A DNA stretch of 64,000 nt from Tersicoccus mangrovi. Its GTDB lineage: Bacteria > Actinomycetota > Actinomycetes > Actinomycetales > Micrococcaceae. Shown one piece after another: positions 33,374 to 42,954 of the stretch (the first letter of the stretch is position 1; the number at the start of each line of letters is the position of its first letter). The position numbers were made by a program, and so were the translations under genes. Below the pieces are notes generated by a model, which was given only the letters and a program-made list of their open reading frames with translations, searched no databases and was not told the origin of the DNA. Location: NCBI RefSeq assembly GCF_036881825.1, contig NZ_JBAJMW010000001.1, positions 682,001 through 746,000 of the forward strand. Direction: 5' to 3'.

Positions 33374-34960
33374 TCAGTGCCCCCCGTGACCACCCGCTGC
33401 CGACGCCTCGCGCCGGGTGAACAGCGACAGCACCACCGCGCCGAGCGCGCCGATGGCCGCCACGAAGAACGCGACGTGCATGCCGGGCACCAGGTCGACC
33501 CGGGTGCCGGCCGCCGTCGTCGTCGTGACCGCCGCTGCGCTCATGATCGAGACCAGCACCGCGGTACCGGCAGCGCCGGCCACCTGCTGCAGCGTCGACA
33601 GGATGGCCGAGCCGTGCGAGTACAGGTGCGGCGGCAGCGGGTTGAGGCCGCCGGTGAAGCAGGGCGTGAACAGCAGCGCCAGGCCGAGGGTGAGCACGAG
33701 GTAGAGCACCACGACGGCCCACACCGGCGTCGTCGTGTCCATCCGCGAGAACAGCCACAGCACCACGACCAGCAGGGCGGACCCGGTGACCGTCAGCGGC
33801 TGCGGCCCGAGCCGGTCGAACAGGCGCCCGACGATCGGCCCCATGACGCCCATCAGCAGGCCGCCAGGAAGCACGACGAGCCCGGTCACGATCGCCGGCA
33901 GCCCGAGGACCGTCTGCAGGTAGATCGGCAGGATGATCGCCGAACCGAGCAGCACCGCCATGGCGATGCACATGATGGCCACGGAGATGCTGAACATCGG
34001 GAATCGGAAGGTGCGCAGGTCCAGGAACGGGCGGTCCCGCCGCTGCAGCTGGAGCTGCCGCGCGACGAAGACGGCCAGGACGACGACGGCGCCGACGATG
34101 ACGGCGATCGCGACCGGGTCCACGCTGCCGCCCTGACCCTCGCCGATGTGGCTGAGGCCGTAGACGAGGCCGCCGAAGCCGGGCACGGAGAGGATGACGG
34201 AGACGATGTCGAACCGCTGGTCGCCGCCCTCGTTGACGTTCGTCAGCTTCCACACGCCGTAGGCAAGCGCCGCGAGTGCGATCGGCAGCACGAAGACGAA
34301 GACGAAACGCCAGGAGAAGGCCTGCAGGATGAGGCCGGAGACCGTCGGCCCGAGCGCCGGGGCGACGGAGATGACGATGCTGAGGTTGCCCATCACCGCC
34401 CCGCGCCGGCTGAGCGGGACGAGGGTGAGGATCGTCGTCATGAGCAGCGGCATCATCATCGCGGTGCCGCCGGCCTGGATCACGCGGGCGACCAGCAGGA
34501 CACCGAACCCGGGCGCGAGCGCGGCGAGCAGGGTGCCGGCGCTGAACAGGCCCATCGCGGTTCCGAAGACGGCGCGCGTGGAGAACCGCTGCAGCACGAA
34601 GCCGGTGATCGGGATGACCACGGCCATCGTCAGCAGGAACCCGGTGGAGAGCCACTGAACCGTGGTGGCGTTGACGCCGAGGTCGACCATCATGCGCGGC
34701 AGGGCGACGTTGAGGATCGTCTCGTTGAGGATGACGACGAAGGCGGCCACGAGCATCGTGACGATGACGGCGACGCCGCCGGCCGGGATGCGCTCGACCT
34801 CGGCCGGAGTCGAGCCGGTCGACCGGGAGCCGGGCTGGGCGACGGCCGTGTCGACGGACGCCGGCACGATCGGCTGCACGCCGGACTGGGGATCGGGTTC
34901 GCAGACGACCTGGGTGCGGCCGGTGCGGGGCGCCGGATCCTCGGGCAGGGCAGAAGGCAT
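33374..34960 (-). CDS. MFS multidrug exporter, DHA2 family
   Basis: A 528-residue transporter with fourteen predicted helices. After a 60-residue polar N-terminus, VVILNETILNVALPRMMVDL, then TTVQWLSTGFLL, and RVIQAGGTAMMMPLL match the LmrB/EmrB branch of drug:H+ antiporters. ATG 34960 follows GAGGACAC; a TTG four codons upstream is less likely. It ends 53 bases before the 68-bp palindrome. It probably exports hydrophobic toxic compounds. Confidence 0.92.
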   Translation of the reverse strand: MPSALPEDPAPRTGRTQVVCEPDPQSGVQPIVPASVDTAVAQPGSRSTGSTPAEVERIPAGGVAVIVTMLVAAFVVILNETILNVALPRMMVDLGVNATTVQWLSTGFLLTMAVVIPITGFVLQRFSTRAVFGTAMGLFSAGTLLAALAPGFGVLLVARVIQAGGTAMMMPLLMTTILTLVPLSRRGAVMGNLSIVISVAPALGPTVSGLILQAFSWRFVFVFVLPIALAALAYGVWKLTNVNEGGDQRFDIVSVILSVPGFGGLVYGLSHIGEGQGGSVDPVAIAVIVGAVVVLAVFVARQLQLQRRDRPFLDLRTFRFPMFSISVAIMCIAMAVLLGSAIILPIYLQTVLGLPAIVTGLVVLPGGLLMGVMGPIVGRLFDRLGPQPLTVTGSALLVVVLWLFSRMDTTTPVWAVVVLYLVLTLGLALLFTPCFTGGLNPLPPHLYSHGSAILSTLQQVAGAAGTAVLVSIMSAAAVTTTTAAGTRVDLVPGMHVAFFVAAIGALGAVVLSLFTRREASAAGGHGGH

Positions 34961-35108
34961 GAGTGTCCTCAAGACGAAGAAGGGGGTGATGGAGCAACGG
35001 TGCCCGTACTCTCATTCTTCCCCAGGCCGCTCGGCGGGGGAACCGGCGGCCTGCGCCGTCGTCAGCCGGGGTCATGACACGGCCGTGTCGAGGCGCCCCG
35101 GACAGACG

Positions 35109-35145
35109 TCGGGCCCCGGTGCGACGTGCGCGCACCGGGGCCCGA
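35109..35145 (-). terminator. Strong 15-bp stem-loop downstream of the 35195-35740 gene
   Basis: CGGGCCCCGGTGCG (35110-35123) pairs perfectly with CGCACCGGGGCCCG (35131-35144) over a 7-base loop, and one more T-A pair extends it. It follows the minus-strand gene ending at 35195. No T run is present. Confidence 0.75.
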
Positions 35146-35194
35146 GCGGCGGTGGGCCGGAGCCGGCCCGCCGGATCGTCAACGCGGAGCTGCG

Positions 35195-35740
35195 TCAGCG
35201 ACGCTTCTTCAGCAGGCCCTTCGCCACGTTGGTGGGCCGCTGCTGCTCACCCTGCTGCGCCCCGAGCACGATCACCGTGCCGCTGACGACGGGGATGGCC
35301 CACTGCAGGATCTTGAGCTGCTGCTGCGCCGACTTCAGTTCGGGCGACGCGTTCGGGTGCGGCTCGGTGGCACCGACCGCGCCCTGGTCGGAGAGCTTGG
35401 CAACCTTCTGGCCGAGCACGCCGGAGTAGAGCGAGAGGCCCATGCCGGCGACCGTGACGGCGCTCTTGATCAGCGTGTTGGCGCCGACGCCGGTCTGGCC
35501 GACGACGCGGCCCTTGTTCTCGAGGATCAGCCCGATGCCGCCGACGGCGTGGGCGGCGAACGCGCCGACGACCACCGGGGTCCACTTGCCCCAGCCGATG
35601 GTGGACAGGCGGGTGCGCTCGGCCGGGTCCTTGGCGGCGGCAGCGGCGCCGTTGACGCCGACGGCACCCATGAGCGAGCCACCGAACCAGGCGGCGGCGC
35701 TGAGGTCGTGAAGGGAACGGGAGAGCAGTGCGTTGGCCAT
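35195..35740 (-). CDS. Hypothetical membrane protein
   Basis: A 181-residue protein with about four predicted helices, beginning MANALLSRSLHDLSAAAWFG and containing repeated glycine-rich helix segments (GSLMGAVGVNGA, FAAHAVGGIGLIL). The C-terminus is basic (GLLKKRR). ATG 35740 follows AGGGG. I do not recognise a functional family, though the sequence looks well formed and has its own strong terminator. It is divergent from the MFS gene at 35829. Confidence 0.7.
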   Translation of the reverse strand: MANALLSRSLHDLSAAAWFGGSLMGAVGVNGAAAAAKDPAERTRLSTIGWGKWTPVVVGAFAAHAVGGIGLILENKGRVVGQTGVGANTLIKSAVTVAGMGLSLYSGVLGQKVAKLSDQGAVGATEPHPNASPELKSAQQQLKILQWAIPVVSGTVIVLGAQQGEQQRPTNVAKGLLKKRR

Positions 35741-35828
35741 CGGAATACCCCTTGCCTGGTCGAACATGGTCACGACCCACACTAATCAGTAGCCTTACGG
35801 TTCGTCGAGGGCCGCCGGTGAGGATCCG

Positions 35829-37310
35829 GTGAAACCGCCGTCGGAGGCGCCGTCTAGGCTGACGAGCGTGAGACTGCCGGCAGCGTTCGCCCCCTTCGCC
35901 GACGCCCGGTACCGGGTGCTCGTCGCCGGCCTGTCCGCGTCCATGGTCGGCAGCGGCATGTGGGCGGTCGCCATGGTCTACCAGGTCATCGCCCTGGGTG
36001 GCGGAGCCCTGGAGCTCTCCCTGGTCGCCACGGTCACCAGCGTCGGCATGCTCGCCTTCGTCCTGCTCGGCGGCGTGGCCGCCGATCGGCTCCCCCGTCG
36101 GCGGATCCTGCTCGCCGTCGAGATCGCCAACCTGCTCGCCGTCACCCTCAGCGGCGTCCTGTCTGTGACCGGCGCGCTCAGCCTGGCACCGCTGTGCGTG
36201 ACGGGATTCGTGCTCGGCCTGTCCGTGGCGTTCTTCTACCCGGCCTGGTCGGCGCTGCTGCCCCAGATCCTTCCGGACCACCAGCTCCTCGCGGCCAACG
36301 GCATGGAGGGCACCGTGCGGCCGCTGCTGCAGCAGGCCGCCGGCCCTGCCGTCGCCGGTGTCCTGGTCGCCGCGCTCGCGCCCGGCCCGGCGATCCTCGC
36401 CATCGCCGCCTGCCACGCCGCTGCCTTCGTCGTCCTGCTCGTCGGACTCCCCCGGTCCCTGGACACGGCCCCGTTGCGGGTGAGCGGGAGCCCCCTTCCG
36501 CACGGGGAGACGTCCGAGAGCCCGGTACCCGCTGGACCTGAGTCGGCCGCGCCGGAGACGACGGTGCCCGAGCGCGCGGTTCCGGACGCGACGGTTCTGC
36601 CCGTCGACGTCGTGGTCACGACGCCGGATCCCGATGCGTCCTCCCGCGTGGGGGTGGCCTCGCAGCTGCGCTCGGTCGTCGCCGACCTGCGCGAGGGCGT
36701 CGCGTTCACCGTGCGGACCCCGTGGCTGCTGTGGACCCTGCTGTTCGCCGTCGTGTGGGTCCTCATGTTCATGGGACCGCTCGAGGTGCTGATGCCGTTC
36801 CTCGTGCGCGATCAGCTCGGCGGTGGCAGCCAGACCTTCGGCTTCCTGCTCGCGATCTACGGCACCGGCGGGGCGGTCGGCTCGCTGCTGACGGCGTCCG
36901 TGCCACTGCCGCGGCGGTACCTGACGCTGATGATGGCAGTGTGGGGATTCGGCGTGGTGCCGATGGCCGTCGTCGGGTTCACGAGGTCGTTCGCCGTGAT
37001 GGCCGCGGCCCTGTTCGTGTGCGCCTTCACCAGCGGTGTCGGGCAGGTGATCTGGGGGACGCTGCTGCAGCGGCGGGTGCCACCGGCGCTGCTCGGCCGG
37101 ATCTCCAGCCTGGACTTCTTCGTCTCCCTCGCCCTGATGCCGGTGTCCATGGCCGTCGCCGGGCCGCTGTCGACCGTGGTGGACGTGCCGGTGATCTTCG
37201 TGGCGATCGCCGTGCTCAGCCCCGTCGCCGGGGTGGCGGCGTGGCTGGCGGGCCGGATGCGCCGGGACGAGGTGCTCCACCCGCTTCAGTCGGCCCCGGC
37301 GACCGCGTGA
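35829..37310 (+). CDS. MFS transporter, EntS-like
   Basis: A 493-residue transporter with twelve predicted helices and a hydrophilic central loop of about 70 residues. The start PFADARYRVLVAGLSASMVG and motif LGGVAADRLPRRRIL fit the EntS/permease branch of the major facilitator family, some members of which export siderophores. GTG 35829 has GAGGA six bases upstream; GTG 35868 is an alternative 13 codons later. It converges with the sulfurtransferase gene with only one base between stops. Confidence 0.87.
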   Translation: MKPPSEAPSRLTSVRLPAAFAPFADARYRVLVAGLSASMVGSGMWAVAMVYQVIALGGGALELSLVATVTSVGMLAFVLLGGVAADRLPRRRILLAVEIANLLAVTLSGVLSVTGALSLAPLCVTGFVLGLSVAFFYPAWSALLPQILPDHQLLAANGMEGTVRPLLQQAAGPAVAGVLVAALAPGPAILAIAACHAAAFVVLLVGLPRSLDTAPLRVSGSPLPHGETSESPVPAGPESAAPETTVPERAVPDATVLPVDVVVTTPDPDASSRVGVASQLRSVVADLREGVAFTVRTPWLLWTLLFAVVWVLMFMGPLEVLMPFLVRDQLGGGSQTFGFLLAIYGTGGAVGSLLTASVPLPRRYLTLMMAVWGFGVVPMAVVGFTRSFAVMAAALFVCAFTSGVGQVIWGTLLQRRVPPALLGRISSLDFFVSLALMPVSMAVAGPLSTVVDVPVIFVAIAVLSPVAGVAAWLAGRMRRDEVLHPLQSAPATA

Positions 37311-37311
37311 C

Positions 37312-37539
37312 TCAGGCCTTCTGGACAGTGATCGTCCACTCGGCAGCGCCGCGCTTGGCGAAGTTGGTCACCGGGTAGCCCTCGTCGGCCGCCCACTGCG
37401 GGATCGCCTCGGTGGCCTGGGTGCAGTCGAAGTTGATCACCAGTTCGTCGCCGACGGGCAGGGCGTCGATCGCCTGCTTCGCCTCGACCAGCGGGAACGG
37501 GCAGACCTGGCCGTCGGTCTCGAGAACGTGCTGCGTCAT
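37312..37539 (-). CDS. tsuB: TusA-like sulfur carrier, probable TsuB
   Basis: A 75-residue TusA-fold protein with the CPxPL active-site motif (QVCPFPLVEAK, Cys13). Next to a YeeE/YedE transporter gene, such a protein acts as TsuB, which helps thiosulfate uptake in other bacteria. The pair is co-directional with 31 bases between genes. Cytoplasmic. Confidence 0.88.
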   Translation of the reverse strand: MTQHVLETDGQVCPFPLVEAKQAIDALPVGDELVINFDCTQATEAIPQWAADEGYPVTNFAKRGAAEWTITVQKA

Positions 37540-37570
37540 GGGAGTCTCCTTCGTCAGGGAATCGAGTGGA

Positions 37571-38635
37571 TCAGGTGGGGACGGGCGCGGGCGACGCCGC
37601 CGTCGCCGTCGAGCGGTTGCGACGGCGACCGGTGATGAACAGGCGGGTCGCGACGCCGGTGCCCAGCACCATGAAGAGCAGCGACACCCAGCCCTGGTAG
37701 GCGAAGGTCGCGGTGCTGACCATGGCGTTGCCGATCGTGCAGCCGCCGGCCCAGGAGGCGCCGAGACCCATGAGGGCGCCGCCGGCGATCGAGCGGACCG
37801 TGGTGCGCGCGTCGGGCACGCGGATCTTGAACTCGCCGCTGGCCTTCGCGGCGATGAACGACCCGACGAGCAGGCCGGCGATGAGGAGCACGCCCCAGTC
37901 GATCAGGTCGGTGTCCCCGGTGGTGAGCCAGGTCAGCGCGTTGGCGGACGGGGTGGTGATGCCCAGGCCCGAGTGCCGGCCGGTGGCCCAGCTCAGCGGC
38001 CACGCGGCGATCGCGAGGACGCCGATGACGATGGCGGTCGCAAATGGGTGCCACGGCTTCTCGAACAGCAGGTGCGCGAGTCCGGTGCGCTCGGGCGGGA
38101 GGGTCGCGACGGCGCGCTTCGGCCGGGTCAGGTGGTGGCGGACGGCGAGCCCGACGCCGGCGACGAGCAGCAGCACGAGCAGCCACGGGGAGATGCCCAG
38201 CGACTCGTGGATGGTGGCGCCCGGCACGGTGATGGACCGGAACGCCTTGGTGGACGGCCCGAGGGGACCGTACTTGGCGACGGCCGCGACCAGCATGTAC
38301 ATCGCCAGCGCGATCCAGGAGCCGACCAGACCCTCGCCGGACCGGTAGAACGTCCCGGTCGCGCAGCCGCCCGCCAGAACGATGGCGAACCCGAAGACGA
38401 AGGCGCCGACGATCGTCGCGAGCCAGGCGAAGTGCGGGGTGGTCAGGTGGATGACGCCGAGCCCGTTCAGGGCGAACACCCCGACGCTCTGGAGGGCGAC
38501 GACGACCATGAACGCCGTGAACCACCGCGTGTTCCGCGTGATCCACAGGTCTCGGAACGCACCCGTGACACAGAAGCGGCCGCGCTGCATGGCGAAACCG
38601 AGGGCGGCACCGACCGCCAGTCCGGAGAGAAGCAT
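37571..38635 (-). CDS. tsuA: YeeE/YedE thiosulfate transporter, TsuA-like
   Basis: A 354-residue membrane protein with about nine or more helices. The three conserved cysteine sites of TsuA are visible: QRGRFCVTGAFRD near residue 22, LAGGCATGTFYRSGEG near 90, and WAGGCTIGNAMVS near 300. Thiosulfate is passed along these cysteines across the membrane. It precedes tsuB in an operon and would supply sulfur for cysteine synthesis. The first helix begins directly at ATG 38635. Confidence 0.9.
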   Translation of the reverse strand: MLLSGLAVGAALGFAMQRGRFCVTGAFRDLWITRNTRWFTAFMVVVALQSVGVFALNGLGVIHLTTPHFAWLATIVGAFVFGFAIVLAGGCATGTFYRSGEGLVGSWIALAMYMLVAAVAKYGPLGPSTKAFRSITVPGATIHESLGISPWLLVLLLVAGVGLAVRHHLTRPKRAVATLPPERTGLAHLLFEKPWHPFATAIVIGVLAIAAWPLSWATGRHSGLGITTPSANALTWLTTGDTDLIDWGVLLIAGLLVGSFIAAKASGEFKIRVPDARTTVRSIAGGALMGLGASWAGGCTIGNAMVSTATFAYQGWVSLLFMVLGTGVATRLFITGRRRNRSTATAASPAPVPT

Positions 38636-38666
38636 TCGTCGAGGCTAACCACGGGCCCCACCTGCG

Positions 38667-38692
38667 GTCACGGCCGTGTGAAGCCCCGTGAC
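38667..38692. terminator. Possible stem-loop between the tsu and penicillin-binding protein genes
   Basis: GTCACGG (38667-38673) pairs with CCGTGAC (38686-38692) over a 12-base loop, downstream of the minus-strand gene that ends at 38756. Confidence 0.4.
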
Positions 38693-38755
38693 GAAGGGGA
38701 GCCTCACCTCGCCGTCGTCCCCGGCCGGACGGCTGCGGACCGCTACCGTGTCGGC

Positions 38756-40741
38756 CTACCGGGCCAGGTCGGTGAACAGGCGGGCCGCGATCGGAGCGCT
38801 GGTGATGGCCCCGTGGTCGCCCACCTCGACGAAGACGGCGACGGCCAGGTCCCCCTGGTACGCGATGATCCACGAGTGGGTCTGCGGGGGCGACGCGTTG
38901 CCGAACTCGGCCGTGCCGGTCTTGGCGTAGACGGGGCCGCCGGGCACGTTCTTGAGCGGGTCTACGCCGCCGCCGGTGACGACGGAGCGCATCAGGGTGC
39001 GCAGCCCGGCGACCTCCGTGCCGGTCAGCGGCACGGCCGGCGTGGCCGACGCGGACGGCGACGACGTCGATGACGTCGCCGAGGCAGAGGCAGAGGCACT
39101 GGGCGATGCCGAGGACGACGTCGCGTCCTCCACGAGCCGGGGCGTGACCGTGGCGCCGTGCGCCACGGACGCGGCCATCGTCGCCGCCGTCAGCGGGGAG
39201 ACGAGCACCTTGCCCTGGCCGATCATCGACGCGGCGTGGTCGGTCGTGCCGACGCCGGTGGGCACCGAGCCGAGGAAGGCGGCGCCGCCGGTCTGGTTCG
39301 GCCGCCCGACGCCGAGGCTCGCCGCCGCCGACGTCAACGCCGTATCGGAGACCCGGCCCTGCTGCGAGATGAAGGCGGTGTTGCAGCTGAAGGTGATGGC
39401 GGTCTGCAGCGGCACGGTGCCGAGGAACGCGGTCGGGTAGCCGGGGAAGTTCTTGAAGGTGCGCCCGTCCACGGTGACGCTCGGGGTGCAGGGCACCCTC
39501 GTCTGCGGGGTCGCGCCGGTGCGCAGCAGGCCGAGCGAGGTGGCCACCTTGAACGTCGACCCGGGCGCGTACTGCCCGAGCATCGCCGTGTTGTAGCCCT
39601 TGCTGCCGGGGCCGCTCGCGGCGGCGAGGATCTGCCCCGTGCTCGGCTTGATGGCGACGAGCGCACTGGCCGGTTCCTGGTCGGCGAGCAGGCCCTCCGC
39701 GAGGGTCTGCAGCGTGGGGTCCAGCGTCGTGCGGACGTCGGAGCCGGCCTGCGGCTGGTTCTCGAACAGGACGCGCGGGTCGCCCTTGGCGGGCACGGCG
39801 AGGACGCGCGCACCGGGGGTGCCGGCGAGCCGGTCCTCGTACTGGGCCTGGAGACCGGAGAGGCCCGCGGTGTCCCCGGCGCGATAGCGGCCGCCGGACT
39901 GGGCGACCATCTCGGCCGTCACCGGTCCCACCGTGCCGAGCACGGCGCGGGCGAAGCCGGCCGTCGGGGCGAGCGGGATCTTGTCCGCCACCTCGACCGC
40001 GCCGGTGACGGCGGCCGCGCGACGGCGTTCGGCGTCGTGGCTGCTGTCGTCCCGGTAGGTGATGGCCTCGACGAAGGCCTGCTTGCCGGCGCCCTTGACG
40101 GCGGCGGCGTAGCCGGCCGGATCGATGTCGACGGCGGCGGCCATCGCCCGGGCGGCCCGGTTCTGGTCGGCGGCCGGCACTTTCGCCTTGTCCAGTCCGA
40201 CGTGGACGACGGGGCGAGCCGTGACGAGACGGCTGTTCCGGGCGCCGAGGATGTTGCCGCGCGCCGGGGCGACCCGCCGCAGCGCCAGTTGCTCTCCCGG
40301 CTGCAGGGAGGGGTCGATCAGGCCGTCGCCGTTGGTGACCGACCAGTGCCCGTCCTTCCGGGACATCTGGGCGGTGACGGCGTAGGTCCAGTCCCGGTCC
40401 GTGGCGTCGACGTCCCACGTGACGTCCAGGGCGACGTTCGCCGTGTTGTCGTCGGGCCGGTTCACCCGGGTGACGGTGACCTTCGGCGCAAGGCCCCCGA
40501 GCTGCTCCGACCGCGTCGCCAGCTGCTTCGTGACGGCGGCGCCCGTGGTTCCGGTGAACGCGATCTGGTCCGTGTTGCGGGCCGAGAGGGCGGCGGCCAG
40601 CTTGTCCGCGGCCGGCTGGATGGGATCCCCGGCGTCCGTGCAGGCGGTCAGCGAGCCGGCGAGCAGGCCGGCGGCGACGAGGGCGGTCACGCGGGCGCCG
40701 GGTCGCGGACGTCGCGCGGCAGGGCCGGAGGTGAGCTGCAT
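38756..40741 (-). CDS. Class B penicillin-binding protein with MecA_N domain (lipoprotein)
   Basis: About 661 residues. A signal ending GSLTAC gives Cys34 as the lipid anchor. An NTF2-like MecA_N domain (about 35-150), a PBP dimer domain and a transpeptidase domain follow. The transpeptidase motifs are STFK (PGSTFKVA), SCN (TFSCNTAF) and KTG (YAKTGTAEF). A Ser/Ala-rich insert of about 28 residues lies between SxN and KTG. It crosslinks peptidoglycan outside the membrane and may be of low beta-lactam affinity like other MecA_N proteins, which is inference. A second ATG lies six codons upstream. Confidence 0.92.
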   Translation of the reverse strand: MQLTSGPAARRPRPGARVTALVAAGLLAGSLTACTDAGDPIQPAADKLAAALSARNTDQIAFTGTTGAAVTKQLATRSEQLGGLAPKVTVTRVNRPDDNTANVALDVTWDVDATDRDWTYAVTAQMSRKDGHWSVTNGDGLIDPSLQPGEQLALRRVAPARGNILGARNSRLVTARPVVHVGLDKAKVPAADQNRAARAMAAAVDIDPAGYAAAVKGAGKQAFVEAITYRDDSSHDAERRRAAAVTGAVEVADKIPLAPTAGFARAVLGTVGPVTAEMVAQSGGRYRAGDTAGLSGLQAQYEDRLAGTPGARVLAVPAKGDPRVLFENQPQAGSDVRTTLDPTLQTLAEGLLADQEPASALVAIKPSTGQILAAASGPGSKGYNTAMLGQYAPGSTFKVATSLGLLRTGATPQTRVPCTPSVTVDGRTFKNFPGYPTAFLGTVPLQTAITFSCNTAFISQQGRVSDTALTSAAASLGVGRPNQTGGAAFLGSVPTGVGTTDHAASMIGQGKVLVSPLTAATMAASVAHGATVTPRLVEDATSSSASPSASASASATSSTSSPSASATPAVPLTGTEVAGLRTLMRSVVTGGGVDPLKNVPGGPVYAKTGTAEFGNASPPQTHSWIIAYQGDLAVAVFVEVGDHGAITSAPIAARLFTDLAR

Positions 40742-40789
40742 GGCACCAGTCAAGCGCATGAAGCCGGGGATCGGCGCCCGTCCACGCCG

Positions 40790-41659
40790 TCAGTGAGCCG
40801 CCGCGTACGCCTCCGCCGCGTCGACCTGCTCGGGGGTCGGCCGGGTGCCGGTGTAGAGCTCGAACTGGGCCGCGGCCTGCAGGGCGATCACCTCGCCACC
40901 GGTGACGACGGTCTTCCCGGCCGCCTGCCCGGCGGCGACGAGTGGGGTGCGCACGGGCATCGCGACGACGTCAAACACGACCGTCGCGGCGTCGATCACG
41001 GCCCGGTCGAAGGAGAGGGCGTCGGCGTCCGCCCCCTGCATGCTGCTCCCTTCCATCCCGATGGGGGTCACGTTCACGAGCACGTCCGCCCGCGCGTCCG
41101 CGCTGTCCGCCGCGTCGGCGGAGACCCGGTGGGCGAACCCGTAGCGGCTCGCGAGCGCGAAGCCGGCGTCGGTGTTGCGCGCGAGGATCGTCACGTCGGT
41201 GAAGCCGGCGTCGGCGAAGGCCGCGACCACGGCCTTGGCCATGCCACCGGAGCCGCGCACCAGCACGGACGAGGCCGGGTCCACCGCGCGGGAGGCGAGC
41301 AGGGAGGCGATGGCCAGGTAGTCGGTGTTGTAGGCGGTGAGCCGCCCGTCGTCGTTGACGATCGTGTTGACCGAGTCGATCGCGGTGGCCGAGGCGTCCA
41401 TCTCGTCGACGAGCGGGATCACGGCCTCCTTGAACGGCATCGACACCGAGCAGCCACGGATGCCGAGGGCCCGCACACCGCCGATCGCCGCGGCGATGTC
41501 GGTGGTCGTCATGGCCTTGTACACGAAGTCCAGGTCGAGCTCGTTGTACAGCCAGTTGTGGAACCGCGTGCCGTGGTTCGAGGGCCGGGCGGCCAGCGAG
41601 ATGCAGAGGCGCGTGTCCTTCGTCAGGGAGCGGGCGTGGTCGGCGGAGGTTGCGGGCAT
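40790..41659 (-). CDS. Shikimate dehydrogenase-like protein
   Basis: A 289-residue AroE-fold protein. Catalytic Lys77 is in CSVSMPFKEAV and the conserved Asp in TAYNTDYLA; the NADP site is RGSGGMAKAVVAAF. The substrate-binding N-terminus reads SLAARPSNHGTRFHNWLY in place of the usual GxPIxHSxSP, so the substrate may not be shikimate. It is co-directional with the PBP gene (48 bases apart). It may be an AroE paralog of quinate or other hydroxy-acid metabolism. Confidence 0.82.
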   Translation of the reverse strand: MPATSADHARSLTKDTRLCISLAARPSNHGTRFHNWLYNELDLDFVYKAMTTTDIAAAIGGVRALGIRGCSVSMPFKEAVIPLVDEMDASATAIDSVNTIVNDDGRLTAYNTDYLAIASLLASRAVDPASSVLVRGSGGMAKAVVAAFADAGFTDVTILARNTDAGFALASRYGFAHRVSADAADSADARADVLVNVTPIGMEGSSMQGADADALSFDRAVIDAATVVFDVVAMPVRTPLVAAGQAAGKTVVTGGEVIALQAAAQFELYTGTRPTPEQVDAAEAYAAAH

Positions 41660-41686
41660 GGCTCCATCCTGCCGGACGCGCGGCGG

Positions 41687-42568
41687 CTAGCGGTTCGCCC
41701 CGTCCTCCAGGTCTCCGAGCAGCTCCGCCAGCCGCGCCGACTCCGCTTCGGGCATGCCGTACTGGTGCTCCGGGCCGGGATAGCTGCCCGCCCGGACGTC
41801 GGCGGCGTAGGCGGCGACCCCGTCTATCATGCGCTCCCGCAGCCCGTCGTACCGCTTGACGAAGCGCGCGGCGGGCCCGTCGTGGATACCCAGCAGGTCG
41901 TGGAGGACGAGGACCTGCCCGTCGACCGCCGGGCCGGCCCCGATGCCGATCACCGGGACGTGGAGCCGCGGCATCAGGGCGGCGGCCAGCGGGCTGGGAA
42001 CGGCCTCAATCACGAGGGAGAAGCAGCCGGCTCCCTGCAGCGCCAGGGCGTCCCGGCACACGGCGAGCGCCTCGTCCGCGGTGCGGCCCTGCGCGCGGTA
42101 CCCGCCGAGGGCGCCGGCGGTCTGCGGGGTGAGGCCGACGTGGCCCATCACGGGGATCCCGGCGGCGACGATGGCGGCGGCCCGGTCGACCGTGCGCCCG
42201 CCGCCCTCGATCTTGACCGCGTCGCACCCGGTCTCCTTGACGAAGCGCTGTGCCGTGGTCACGGCGAGCTCGTCCGAGGCCTCGTAGGAGCCGAACGGGA
42301 GGTCCGCGACGTGCAGCGGCCGCGTCATGCCCCGCCGGACCGCCCGGCCGAGCATGATCATCTCGTCGACCGTGACCGGCACGGTGCTCTCGTAACCGAG
42401 CACGGTCATGGCACCCGAGTCGCCGACGAGGACGACGTCGACGCCGGCGGCCTCGGCCACCTGGGCACCGGGGTAGTCGTAGGCGGTGACCATGACGATG
42501 GGCTCACCCGCCGCCTTCTTCGCGGCGAGGTCGCCGATGGCGGCGCGGCGCGTCCCGCGGGCGCTCAC
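41687..42568 (-). CDS. panB: 3-methyl-2-oxobutanoate hydroxymethyltransferase
   Basis: A 293-residue TIM-barrel enzyme making ketopantoate from alpha-ketoisovalerate. Motifs include VMVTAYDYPGAQVAEAAG, the metal-site VGDSGAMTVLGY, GHVGLTPQ, and GIGAGPAVDGQVLVLHDLLG. It begins with GTG overlapping the panD stop (GTGA). It is the last gene of the DUF2520-panC-panD-panB pantothenate operon. Confidence 0.96.
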   Translation of the reverse strand: MSARGTRRAAIGDLAAKKAAGEPIVMVTAYDYPGAQVAEAAGVDVVLVGDSGAMTVLGYESTVPVTVDEMIMLGRAVRRGMTRPLHVADLPFGSYEASDELAVTTAQRFVKETGCDAVKIEGGGRTVDRAAAIVAAGIPVMGHVGLTPQTAGALGGYRAQGRTADEALAVCRDALALQGAGCFSLVIEAVPSPLAAALMPRLHVPVIGIGAGPAVDGQVLVLHDLLGIHDGPAARFVKRYDGLRERMIDGVAAYAADVRAGSYPGPEHQYGMPEAESARLAELLGDLEDGANR

Positions 42569-42954
42569 CGGCGTTCCGTGAGGAGGCGGTCGACGGCGTC
42601 GTCGACGGTGATGATCCGGTTGTCCCGGTCCACGTGCACGACCACGGGGGCGTAGTCCTCGAGGTCGAGTTCGTCGTACTCCGCGTAGGAGATGACGATG
42701 ATGGTGTCGCCCGCGTGGACGAGGCGGGCGGCCGCGCCGTTGACACGGATGTCGCCGCTCCCGCGGTCCCCGCTGATCGTGTACGTCTCGAAGCGGGAGC
42801 CGTTGTTCACGTCGACCACGTGCACCTGCTCGTGCTCGCGGATGTCCGCCGCCTCGAGCAGGTCGGGGTCGATGGTGATGGATCCGACGTAGTCGAGGTC
42901 GGAGCCCACCACGGTGGCGCGGTGGATCTTGGACTTGAGCATGGTGCGGCGCAT
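42565..42954 (-). CDS. panD: Aspartate 1-decarboxylase
   Basis: A 129-residue pyruvoyl enzyme making beta-alanine from aspartate. Self-cleavage is expected at Gly24-Ser25 (DYVGSIT), and the N-terminal LKSKIHRATV is typical. It overlaps both neighbours: its start shares bases with the panC stop (TGATG) and its stop with the panB start. Confidence 0.96.
   Translation of the reverse strand: MRRTMLKSKIHRATVVGSDLDYVGSITIDPDLLEAADIREHEQVHVVDVNNGSRFETYTISGDRGSGDIRVNGAAARLVHAGDTIIVISYAEYDELDLEDYAPVVVHVDRDNRIITVDDAVDRLLTERR

Noticed and set aside
39158..42655. Plus-strand open frame of over 1100 codons
   Set aside because: It runs opposite the PBP, shikimate-dehydrogenase-like and pan genes and has low-complexity Arg/Gly/Asp composition, a high-GC shadow.
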